Source: Thalassolituus alkanivorans
Lineage (GTDB): Bacteria; Pseudomonadota; Gammaproteobacteria; Pseudomonadales; Oceanobacteraceae
Assembly: GCF_020447205.1 (NCBI RefSeq)
Contig: NZ_JAJAEL010000012.1
Span: 1-64,000, forward strand
Direction of reading: 5' to 3'
Length of the DNA: 64,000 nucleotides
The notes under the pieces are model-generated. The model ran no database searches and was not told where the DNA came from. It saw nothing but the letters and a program-made list of their open reading frames with translations. Within the stretch, counting starts at the first letter, position 1. Each line of letters begins with the position of its first letter. Position numbers and translations under genes: made by a program. Below are positions 57,213 to 64,000 of the stretch, in pieces.

Positions 57213-58913
57213 GTGCTGCTGGTGAACCCATTACTTGATAGCGAATTGCCGACACTGCTGCTGTTCAGTGCGGATGAGACACTGTCGTTACCGCCGTTGC
57301 CAGATGTCAGCCTGCAACAGATGTTATCCCTTGATGACATCTGTGCAGCCTGGCTGGAAGCGCAGCAGGGAGTGGTTTGTCTGTCCAGTAAGCGTTTTGA
57401 CCGGCATCTGGAAGCTGCGATAGCGCGTGTGCGGCTGATGCTGCCAGAAGCGCCGCTGGTGGTTCTGCTTGAGCACCTTAGTGATGAAACCAGACTGATT
57501 GCCGCCGGTGTGCAGGAAGTACTGAGTTCGCATCAGGCACAGTCCGGCCTGCTGTTGCATGTGATGCAGATGGCGATGGCTCGCCGTCAGTACGACATTG
57601 ATCAGAAACATGCCGCCCATCATGACCCCCTCACCGGGCTGGCGAACCGGGGATTGTTTCAGGACCGGCTGGATCATTGTCTGGTTCAGAGCCAGCGCCG
57701 TGGTCAGGATGTCAGTCTGCTGTTTGTGGATATCGACCGCTTCCGGGTAGTGAACGAACTGCATGGTCATCAGTTTGGTGATCTGCTGCTGATTGCCTGT
57801 GCGCAGCGCCTGCAGCAGACGCTGCGCCGTTCCGATACCGTTGCACGTCTGGGTGGCAACAGTTTCGCCGTGATTCTTGAAGCCAGTGGTGATCTGGAAA
57901 ACGAGTCTATGAGTGCTGCCGTTGCCCATAAAATCAGTGCTGCTTTTCAGAAGCCTTTCAGCATTGGCGATGAAGAAATTTTCTCCACCGTCAGTATTGG
58001 TATCGAGCTGGCCAGCCGGGTCAGTTACGACGCCGGGCAGCTGGTGCGCCATGCTGAACTGGCCCTGCATCAGGCCAAGCGCGAAGGACGTAACGTCAGC
58101 TATGTGTTCTGCCACCGCAGTTCACCGGCAGACAAGATCCGCGTGGGTCTGGAGAGTGCGCTGCATCATGCGCTGGAGCGTGAAGAACTGCGCCTGGCGT
58201 ATCAGCCTCAGGTCAGTGTCAGTGAACAGCGCTTTACCGGTGTTGAAGTGCTGCTGCGCTGGGAGCATCCGGTACTGGGTGATGTGTCGCCATCTATCTT
58301 TATTCCGGTGCTGGAAGAGACCGGACTGATCGAGCGTTTCGGTGAATGGGTATTACGCAATGCCTGCTGCCAATATGCTGATTGGCTGAGTCAGGGACTG
58401 GTGCCGGCAGACACTAAACTGTCGGTCAACCTGTCGCCACGCCAGTTCCGCCAGCGGGATCTGGCAGACAGCATTCAGCAGCTGCTGGCCGATGCCGGCC
58501 TGCCACCACAGAATCTGACGCTGGAGATTACCGAGAGCACGCTGATGTACAACCTGGACCATGGCGTACAGGTACTTAACCGCCTGCGCACATTGGGCGT
58601 ATCGGTGGCGATTGACGATTTTGGTACCGGCTATTCATCTCTGGCCTATCTTAAAGACCTGCCCATCGACTACCTGAAAATCGACCGGATGTTTGTTAAA
58701 GACATCGTCACCGATAGCCACGATGCCGCCATTGCCAGCTCAATTATCAATCTGGCCCACAATCTGGGCCTGAAAGTGATTGCTGAAGGTGTTGAAGACA
58801 GTGAAATGCTCGATGTCCTGGCGGTTTTTGGCTGCGACCAATATCAGGGCTTTTTCTTTGCCCGGCCTTTGCCGGCTGATGATATCCCGCCGATGGTCGC
58901 GCGCTGCGCCTGA
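57213..58913 (+). CDS. GGDEF-EAL protein with degenerate GGDEF, probable c-di-GMP phosphodiesterase
   Basis: A soluble 566-residue protein. Residues 1-125 resemble a response-regulator receiver fold in length and pattern (TLLLFSADET, PLVVLLEHLSDETRLIAAGVQEVLSS) but lack an obvious phospho-acceptor Asp. The GGDEF domain reads GGNSF at 214-218, so cyclase activity is unlikely, though it may still bind GTP. The EAL domain starts EVLLRW (345-350). It keeps the other metal and catalytic residues (VNLSPRQF, LEITEST, AIDDFGTGYSSLAYL, LKIDRMF, AEGVED, QGFFFARPL), so hydrolysis of c-di-GMP is likely. The GTG start has no clear ribosome binding site, so its position is uncertain. It lies between thyA and folA. 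Confidence 0.85.
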   Translation: MLLVNPLLDSELPTLLLFSADETLSLPPLPDVSLQQMLSLDDICAAWLEAQQGVVCLSSKRFDRHLEAAIARVRLMLPEAPLVVLLEHLSDETRLIAAGVQEVLSSHQAQSGLLLHVMQMAMARRQYDIDQKHAAHHDPLTGLANRGLFQDRLDHCLVQSQRRGQDVSLLFVDIDRFRVVNELHGHQFGDLLLIACAQRLQQTLRRSDTVARLGGNSFAVILEASGDLENESMSAAVAHKISAAFQKPFSIGDEEIFSTVSIGIELASRVSYDAGQLVRHAELALHQAKREGRNVSYVFCHRSSPADKIRVGLESALHHALEREELRLAYQPQVSVSEQRFTGVEVLLRWEHPVLGDVSPSIFIPVLEETGLIERFGEWVLRNACCQYADWLSQGLVPADTKLSVNLSPRQFRQRDLADSIQQLLADAGLPPQNLTLEITESTLMYNLDHGVQVLNRLRTLGVSVAIDDFGTGYSSLAYLKDLPIDYLKIDRMFVKDIVTDSHDAAIASSIINLAHNLGLKVIAEGVEDSEMLDVLAVFGCDQYQGFFFARPLPADDIPPMVARCA

Positions 58914-59015
58914 CCATATCTGAAGCCAGCCGTGTCTGGAGGCCGACGTCGCCTGAGACCAGACGGAGCATAAGCGCAGTGGTATGATGGCGCTTTTGCA
59001 CAACGGAAGCTGGCT

Positions 59016-59531
59016 GTGAAATTTTCCCTGATCGTCGCCCTCGCCGAAAACCGTGTTATCGGTATCGATAATAAGCTGCCCTGGTATCTGCCTAACGACC
59101 TGAAATACTTCAAACAGGTCACCATGGGTAAAACCATTGTGATGGGCCGCAAAACCTATGAAAGCATCGGCAAGCCACTGCCGGGCCGTACCAACATCAT
59201 CATTACCCGTCAGGCCGGTTATCAGGCACCCAATGCGAACGACAGTGTAAAAGTGGTCGACTCGCTGCAGGCTGCCCGCGAACTGGCAGAGAGCATCGCG
59301 CTGATTAACGGTCAGGATGAAGCCATGATTATTGGCGGCGCCGAAATCTACAGCCAGGCGCTGACGCTGGTCGACCGTATGTATCTGACCGAAGTTCACG
59401 CCGAAGTCGAAGGCGATGCTTTCTTCCCCGAGTTTGAACGCAGTGCCTGGCAGGAAGTGGCACGCGAAGACTTCGCCGCCGAAGGCCCGAATCCTTATAA
59501 CTACAGCTTTGTGGTGTATGAACGCGCCTGA
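59016..59531 (+). CDS. folA: Dihydrofolate reductase
   Basis: Reduces dihydrofolate to tetrahydrofolate with NADPH, closing the cycle with ThyA. The 171-residue enzyme shows SLIVALAENRVIGIDNKLPWYLPNDLKYFKQVTMG (active-site Asp in LPNDL), VMGRKTYESIGKPLPGRTNIIITR and IIGGAEIYSQAL for NADPH binding. Ends FVVYERA. The GTG start at 59016 is supported by GGAAG 6 nt upstream and by the family N-terminus. It follows the GGDEF-EAL gene by 102 nt. Confidence 0.96.
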   Translation: MKFSLIVALAENRVIGIDNKLPWYLPNDLKYFKQVTMGKTIVMGRKTYESIGKPLPGRTNIIITRQAGYQAPNANDSVKVVDSLQAARELAESIALINGQDEAMIIGGAEIYSQALTLVDRMYLTEVHAEVEGDAFFPEFERSAWQEVAREDFAAEGPNPYNYSFVVYERA

Positions 59532-59604
59532 CCGGGTTTGAGCTGGGCTTGACCGGCTTCTGAATAGGCGCGCTGATTTGCTGCGCTGAACCTGATATCA
59601 ATAG

Positions 59605-60231
59605 TTGCGTCTAATCCCCGCCGCCGGAGCCTGTTCCGGCGAAGGACGGGACGCCACTCATTTGTTTTATCTGCTGCACAATCCCCTGATTCTGGCTTTA
59701 GGTGTATCGCTACTGCTGCACCTGTTGCTGTTGGCTGCGCCGCTGCAGCGGGCAGTACAGCCAACAAAGCTTATGCCAGTGCTTAGTTTGCAACTGCGGT
59801 CTGCTTTGCCTGTGCCGACAGTCCCCGACAATGAGCCTCTTCAACGCGTGCCTGAACAACCCGCTACTCCTGCAGCAGAAAACCCCGCAGCTCCGGCACC
59901 TGCCGTACTGAATAACGCGCAGGAAACCTCAGAAAGCGCTGAACCTTTATTTATCTCGCCGCCGTTACTGCGTCTGCCGGCTGGCAATATGGATGCGGAC
60001 TGGGGTGCGGAATTAAAAACTGTGCCTTTCGATCCGCGTCTGCGCCATCAGCTGGATGCAGTGCGCAGTGAACGGCCAGAGCCGCAACGTGATTTTATTG
60101 AAACCGGTGAGGCTGGCAGCCTTGCGCCACAGCAACGGCGTGTAGGTGACCATTGTTTTCTCTACAGCGAAAAAGATGCGCTGGATGAAGACAGCTTTGA
60201 TGTCTGGTCGCCGGTAACATGCGCGCAGTAG
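59605..60231 (+). CDS. Membrane-anchored Pro/Ala-rich protein, TonB-like layout
   Basis: I do not recognise a family. The product (208 residues from the TTG at 59605) has one N-terminal membrane helix (LILALGVSLLLHLLLLAAPL) and a Pro/Ala/Glu-rich stretch (VPTVPDNEPLQRVPEQPATPAAENPAAPAPA). A short compact C-terminal region follows, with two Cys (DHCFLYSEK and VTCAQ). A helix followed by a Pro-rich periplasmic spacer resembles TonB or TolA, but no TonB C-terminal domain is seen. The start is unsure: a TTG at 59662 would begin directly before the helix. It is downstream of folA and ends at a perfect terminator. Confidence 0.6.
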   Translation: MRLIPAAGACSGEGRDATHLFYLLHNPLILALGVSLLLHLLLLAAPLQRAVQPTKLMPVLSLQLRSALPVPTVPDNEPLQRVPEQPATPAAENPAAPAPAVLNNAQETSESAEPLFISPPLLRLPAGNMDADWGAELKTVPFDPRLRHQLDAVRSERPEPQRDFIETGEAGSLAPQQRRVGDHCFLYSEKDALDEDSFDVWSPVTCAQ

Positions 60232-60248
60232 TGTGATATTTCCGCAAT

Positions 60249-60279
60249 AAAAAACGGGCCTCAGCTGAGGCCCGTTTTT
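60249..60279. terminator. Bidirectional terminator with 11-bp stem
   Basis: ACGGGCCTCAG (60254-60264) directly meets CTGAGGCCCGT (60265-60275), with A runs to the left and T runs to the right. It serves the TonB-like gene and the convergent acyl-CoA ligase gene. Confidence 0.93.
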
Positions 60280-60305
60280 ATACGCTCGCGGTTAAATCCC
60301 GGGTA

Positions 60306-61934
60306 TCAGGATTCTTTAGCCTGAGCGCGCAGAATAAACTTCTGGATCTTACCGGTAGAGGTTTTCGGCAGCTCGCCAAACACCACGTGACGCGGGATTT
60401 TAAAGTGCGCCATATTGGCACGGCAGAAATCCATAATCGCCGCAGCGTCTTCTTCGGCTCCCGGCTTCAGTTTAACGAAAGCACAAGGCGTTTCGCCCCA
60501 TTTTTCATCCGGCTTGGCAACCACGGCGGCCTCTTCCACATCCGGGTGACGGTAAAGAATATCTTCCACTTCGATGGAGGAAATATTCTCACCACCGGAG
60601 ATGATGATGTCTTTCGATCGGTCTTTGATTTCGATGTAACCATCTTCGTGCCATACCGCCAGATCGCCGGTGTGGAACCAGTCACCGGCAAAGGCTTCTT
60701 CGCTGGCGCGCGGGTTTTTCAGGTAGCCTTTCATCACGATATTACCGCGGATGAAAATCTCACCAATGGTTTCGCCATCGCGGGCAACCGGCTGCAGGTT
60801 ATCCGGATCGGCAACCATCAGATCCTGCTGCATCGGGCTCTTCACACCTTGGCGGGCTTTCAGCGCGGCGCGTTCACCCGGCGTGCGCTCATTCCAGGCG
60901 TCGTCCCACTCACACACCACACAAGGACCGTAGGTTTCGGTCAGACCATACACGTGGGTTACTTTAAAGCCCATGGCTTCCATACCTTCGATCACGGCAG
61001 CCGGAGGCGCTGCACCGGCCACCATGGCGTTAACCTGATGTTCGATGCCTTCTTTCATCTCGGCTGGCGCATTGTTCAGCATGTTCAGCACAATAGGCGC
61101 GCCGCAGAAGTGCGAGACTTTGTGATCTTTAATGGCGCCATAAATGGCGTCGGCGCGTACATGGCGCAGGGAGACGCTGACACCGGCTGCAGCGGCGATG
61201 GTCCACGGGAAACACCAGCCATTGCAGTGGAACAGCGGCAGAATCCACAGGTATACCGGGTGCTTGCCCATGTCCCAGGAAATAATGTTGTTAGCGGCGT
61301 TAAGGTACGCGCCGCGGTGGTGATAGACCACGCCTTTCGGATTACCGGTGGTGCCTGAGGTGTAGTTCAGGGTGATGGCCTGCCATTCGTCCTGTGGCAG
61401 ATCCCAGGCGAAATCTGCATCGGCTTTTTCCAGCAGCTGCTCGTAGGTCTGTTCGCCCAGCAGTTCACCGCCGTCAAAGTACGGGTCATCAACGGCGAGC
61501 ACCATTGGCTTAACCGCCAGCAGTTTCAGGGCTTTGCTGGCCACGTCGCTGAATTCGCGGTCGACAAACAGAATGCGGGTTTCGGCGTGTTGCAGAATAA
61601 AGGCTACGGCCTCTGCATCCAGACGGGTGTTGATGGCATTCAGTACCGCGCCACACATCGGCACACCAAAGTGCGCTTCAAACATCGGGGGAATATTGGC
61701 GCACAGGAAAGAAACGGTTTCGCCGTGCTGGATACCCAGCGACTTCAGGCCAGAGGCCAGACGCACACAGCGCTCGTAGGTTTCGCCCCAGGTGTAGGTG
61801 GTGTCCTGATGAATCTGGGCGATGCGGTGCGGGTAAACAAAGGCCGCGCGCTGCAGATAGCTGATCGGCGATAAGGCGGTGTAGTTGGCCTGATTGGCAT
61901 CCAGACCCATTTCATAAATGTTGTAGTGCTGCAT
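60306..61934 (-). CDS. Acyl-CoA synthetase (AMP-forming), AlkK/DmdB-like
   Basis: Activates a carboxylic acid to its CoA thioester through an acyl-AMP. The 542-residue enzyme has the P-loop TLNYTSGTTGNPKGVVYHHRG, VTHVYGLTETYGP, the adenylate motif WFHTGDLAVWHEDGYIEIKDRSKDIIISGGENIS and the catalytic Lys in KTSTGKIQKF near the end. The pattern matches medium-chain AlkK-type and methylmercaptopropionate (DmdB-type) ligases; chain length preference is not readable. I chose the ATG at 61934 (MQHYNIYEMGLDANQANYT) with GGGGGC upstream over an in-frame GTG at 61973. It is a single gene; a distant acyl-CoA operon lies at 11-16 kb. Confidence 0.9.
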   Translation of the reverse strand: MQHYNIYEMGLDANQANYTALSPISYLQRAAFVYPHRIAQIHQDTTYTWGETYERCVRLASGLKSLGIQHGETVSFLCANIPPMFEAHFGVPMCGAVLNAINTRLDAEAVAFILQHAETRILFVDREFSDVASKALKLLAVKPMVLAVDDPYFDGGELLGEQTYEQLLEKADADFAWDLPQDEWQAITLNYTSGTTGNPKGVVYHHRGAYLNAANNIISWDMGKHPVYLWILPLFHCNGWCFPWTIAAAAGVSVSLRHVRADAIYGAIKDHKVSHFCGAPIVLNMLNNAPAEMKEGIEHQVNAMVAGAAPPAAVIEGMEAMGFKVTHVYGLTETYGPCVVCEWDDAWNERTPGERAALKARQGVKSPMQQDLMVADPDNLQPVARDGETIGEIFIRGNIVMKGYLKNPRASEEAFAGDWFHTGDLAVWHEDGYIEIKDRSKDIIISGGENISSIEVEDILYRHPDVEEAAVVAKPDEKWGETPCAFVKLKPGAEEDAAAIMDFCRANMAHFKIPRHVVFGELPKTSTGKIQKFILRAQAKES

Positions 61935-62155
61935 ACAGCCCCCGGATAAGCAATGAATACCGGCGCCTGACACACCCTTGTGCGTTGCGCACGCGATACA
62001 TGCGGCGCCGGAGAAAGGCAGGCATTAAAAGCCCGCACCTTCTGGGTGTGAATGCGACATAGGTATAAATGGCTAGGTAGTTCTACGGATCGGGGGCTGG
62101 TGGCAGGAGGTGCCAGCGCGCCCCGGATTCAGGGCGCGACAGGAGAGGCAGTGGC

Positions 62156-62503
62156 TTACTTCTGCGGCATTTTCTGCTTGATGCGGCCGGTGAGGAAGTC
62201 TTTGATCATCACCCAGTCACCCATAAAGCTCCACAGCGGATACTTGAAGGTCGCTGGCTTGTTGTGCTCAAAAAAGAAGTGACCAATCCAGGCCTGACCG
62301 TAGGCGGCAACAAAGGCCAGCGGGATCAGTGAGTACTGACTGCTCCAGATGGCATAGCTGATGATGCTGATGGCACTCAGGGTGCCGGTATAGTGCAGCA
62401 CCCGGCAGGTGCGGTTGGAATGCTCACCGAGATAAAACGGATAGAACTCCGCGAAGCTGCTGAACTCTTTGGCTGCCGGAGTGTATGCGGACTGCTTGCT
62501 CAT
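62156..62503 (-). CDS. DUF962/Mpo1-like membrane protein
   Basis: A 115-residue inner-membrane protein of the DUF962 family, which includes yeast Mpo1, an Fe(II)-dependent dioxygenase for 2-hydroxy fatty acids. Conserved elements are EFYPFYLGEHSNRTCRVLHYTGT, with His residues at the first helix, and AYGQAWIGHFFFEHNKPATFKYPLWSFMGDW. Several hydrophobic segments lie between. The conserved His pattern suggests metal binding, but bacterial function is not established. It is downstream of no other gene on its strand and is divergent from the AraC regulator. Confidence 0.87.
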   Translation of the reverse strand: MSKQSAYTPAAKEFSSFAEFYPFYLGEHSNRTCRVLHYTGTLSAISIISYAIWSSQYSLIPLAFVAAYGQAWIGHFFFEHNKPATFKYPLWSFMGDWVMIKDFLTGRIKQKMPQK

Positions 62504-62653
62504 GTTTACCTGCCTTGCCTGATGGCTTGTTATTAGTCGTTGTTGTTATGAGTTGTCTGATCTGTATTCAACATACGACAGCGTGATGAATGCAGATTGG
62601 CTTTTCGGGTCAAGTTGTTATCATAATGAGTCATTTATACCCGGAAGATTGTT

Positions 62654-63682
62654 ATGTCACCGCCGCTACAGATCGGTCAGCCACCTCTGGCGACGACCTC
62701 CAGCGCCTGGGTGCGTTTGCTGTTGCAGGGCGCGGAAGGCTTTGGCCTTAACAGTGCGCTGCTGTGTGAACAGTCCGGAATCGACGCTGCACTGTTGCAG
62801 GAGCCGCAGGGTCGGATTCCCCAGACCCGGGTGACGGCGTTGTGGAATGCCATCACCGCGGCCTGCCCGGATGATGATCTGGCTCTGGCCATTGGCCGTG
62901 ATATCCGCCTCGAGCATGCGCCGGTAATCAGCTTCGCCATGCAGTCCAGCCGTAACCTGCGTGAAGCACTGGAGCGGTTGCTGCGTTTTCACCGCCTGAT
63001 CGGTGAAGCCATTGATTTACCACTGCAGGAAACCGCACAGGGCGTACGCATCAGCTTTCATGCCCGCCAGCCGGTGCCGTTGTTGTCACTGCATACCGCC
63101 ATGGTGGCGCTGGTGGCCATGGCACGCTGGCTGACCCATCAGCCGGTCAGGCCTCTGAACGTCACCCTGCGCAGCCAGCCGCCTAAACACCCGGAGCGCT
63201 GGCAGCATTATTTTGGCTGCCCGGTGCAGTTCGCCGCGCCACAGAACAGTATCGAATTCAGCCATGAGCTGCTGACGACAGCCGTTGCCGGCGCCAACCC
63301 ACAACAGGCTGCGGCGCAGGATCTGGCCGCGCGTCATGCGCTGCAACAGCTGAACGAGCAACAGGCGCTGGCCCATGTGCGCTACTGGATCGAGCAGTCG
63401 CTGGTACTGGGGGAGCCTGACCGCGCCTGGGTGGCTGGTTGTCTGGGATTAAGCATCAGCACCCTGCAGCGGCGCTTGCGTGCCCGTGGTGTGACCTTCA
63501 AGCAATTGCTGGAAGAGGTCCGGCGTGAGCAGGCAAAGCGCTTATTGCAGCAGGGCGTGGCGCTGCCGGAAATCGCCCTGCGGCTGGGGTATCAGGAGCA
63601 AAGCAACTTTCAGCGGGCATTCAAGCGCTGGTTTGGAAAAACGCCGGGGCAGGCGAGAGGAGGAGGTCTGGGTGGCTTATAA
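62654..63682 (+). CDS. AraC family transcriptional regulator
   Basis: A 342-residue regulator. The N-terminal part (about 20-190) resembles the Arabinose_bd/OruR-type ligand domain (LNSALLCEQSGIDAALLQEPQGRIPQTRVTALWNAI). The C-terminal double helix-turn-helix (about 245-335) includes VAGCLGLSISTLQRRLRARGVTFKQLLEEVRREQAKRLLQQG and LPEIALRLGYQEQSNFQRAFKRWFGKTPGQAR. The signal is unknown. Regulators of this type often control nearby lipid or amino-acid catabolism. It is divergent from the Mpo1-like gene with 150 nt between starts, and a lipoprotein gene follows on the same strand. Confidence 0.9.
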   Translation: MSPPLQIGQPPLATTSSAWVRLLLQGAEGFGLNSALLCEQSGIDAALLQEPQGRIPQTRVTALWNAITAACPDDDLALAIGRDIRLEHAPVISFAMQSSRNLREALERLLRFHRLIGEAIDLPLQETAQGVRISFHARQPVPLLSLHTAMVALVAMARWLTHQPVRPLNVTLRSQPPKHPERWQHYFGCPVQFAAPQNSIEFSHELLTTAVAGANPQQAAAQDLAARHALQQLNEQQALAHVRYWIEQSLVLGEPDRAWVAGCLGLSISTLQRRLRARGVTFKQLLEEVRREQAKRLLQQGVALPEIALRLGYQEQSNFQRAFKRWFGKTPGQARGGGLGGL

Positions 63683-63767
63683 TAATAAAATTCTTATTTG
63701 CGAATAATTATCGTTAGATGTATTGTTCGCCGCCTTTGATATTGGTTCTCATTAACGGGTGGCTGCA

Positions 63768-64000
63768 ATGCAACGTTTATTCCTGCCGGTTTTACCGGTT
63801 CTGTTTCTGTTGGGCTGTGGTGCGGACAGTGATAACAGCAATGCTCCGGACATAACAGCACCACAACTCAGTGGTCAATTCCCCGCCGATTCGGCGATCT
63901 CGCAAAGCCGTCTGCTGACATTGACGGGCATCGTCAGCGACGACAACAAGCTGGGTAGCGTAGAAATTGTTAGCGGCGGGCAAAGCTTTCCCGCTGACTT
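63768..64000 (+). CDS. Ig-like lipoprotein, 5' part only
   Basis: An ATG at 63768 opens a frame that continues to the window end (77 codons). The first residues MQRLFLPVLPVLFLLGC form a lipoprotein signal with Cys17. The next residues, GADSDNSN, form a short flexible linker, and the mature part (TAPQLSGQFPADSAISQSRLLTLTGIVSDDNKLGSVEIV) looks like the start of a cadherin-like/Ig surface module. The next residue after Cys is Gly, so outer-membrane sorting is expected. The gene is cut by the window, so its full function is not visible. Confidence 0.7.
   Translation, partial: MQRLFLPVLPVLFLLGCGADSDNSNAPDITAPQLSGQFPADSAISQSRLLTLTGIVSDDNKLGSVEIVSGGQSFPAD

Noticed and set aside
60387-61358. Plus-strand reading frame of 323 codons
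   Set aside because: Antisense to the acyl-CoA synthetase gene; no start signal or domain.
63792-63983. Minus-strand reading frame of 63 codons at the right edge
   Set aside because: It is antisense to the lipoprotein gene starting at 63768, which has a clear signal peptide and lipobox.

Overview
The window reads as chromosomal DNA of a Gram-negative gammaproteobacterium. Evidence includes PolA, UvrD, RppH, PtsP, Lgt, ThyA and FolA of proteobacterial type, a beta-barrel porin, lipoproteins and Tat signals. Gene content (urea ABC transporter, acyl-CoA dehydrogenases, several GGDEF/EAL proteins, an ammonium transporter with a companion porin) suggests a marine heterotroph, perhaps Oceanospirillales (Thalassolituus/Oceanobacter-like). 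That placement is inference. Coding density is high, and I see no rRNA, tRNA, CRISPR array, prophage or complete insertion sequence.

Layout. 1-0.5 kb holds a small repeat-containing ORF, possibly a remnant. 0.5-7.4 kb is housekeeping: thrB, a DUF2782 protein, polA, an SMP-30-like protein and gdhA. 7.6-11.4 kb carries a single-chain MmeI-like (Type IIL) restriction-modification enzyme with an AT-rich, probably exchanged recognition domain and a small membrane protein downstream. 11.5-16.3 kb is a minus-strand operon: an ACAD11-type acyl-CoA dehydrogenase, a short-chain dehydrogenase, an ACAD10/11-type sugar-kinase-fold phosphotransferase, a histidine phosphatase and a second short-chain dehydrogenase. 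It resembles pathways that phosphorylate 4-hydroxyacyl-CoAs. 16.4-20.2 kb holds divergent c-di-GMP genes.

20.2-32.7 kb is a nitrogen-scavenging block: allophanate hydrolase (atzF), a GntR/FCD regulator, urtABCDE, ubiK (unrelated), a TorF-type porin, glnK and amtB. Three promoters here (atzF, urtA, porin) each show a GG-N10-GC sigma-54 element with NtrC-like 17-mers about 30 bp apart upstream. This suggests one nitrogen-limitation regulon. No urea carboxylase or urease is present in the window.

33.0-38.7 kb encodes two large surface proteins: an Ig-like lipoprotein, and a protein with seven propeller repeats and a GlyGly-CTERM-like tail. 38.8-51 kb holds a small PA3496-like protein, a HexR-like regulator, uvrD, an orphan TRAP binding protein, an HDOD protein, rlmI, an imelysin-like lipoprotein, a HAD-IB hydrolase, rppH and ptsP. 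51-60.2 kb holds cell-wall genes (M15-like peptidase, L,D-transpeptidase), an NRDE protein, a TauE/SafE permease, lgt-thyA, a GGDEF/EAL protein with a broken GGDEF motif, folA and a TonB-like small protein. The last part holds an acyl-CoA ligase, an Mpo1-like membrane protein, an AraC regulator and the start of an Ig-like lipoprotein cut by the window end.

The best candidates for something new are the ACAD11-type kinase/phosphatase/dehydrogenase operon, whose first gene has its ribosome binding site inside a 9-bp stem, and the shared sigma-54/NtrC architecture joining allophanate hydrolysis, urea uptake and ammonium uptake. All motif matches were made by eye.
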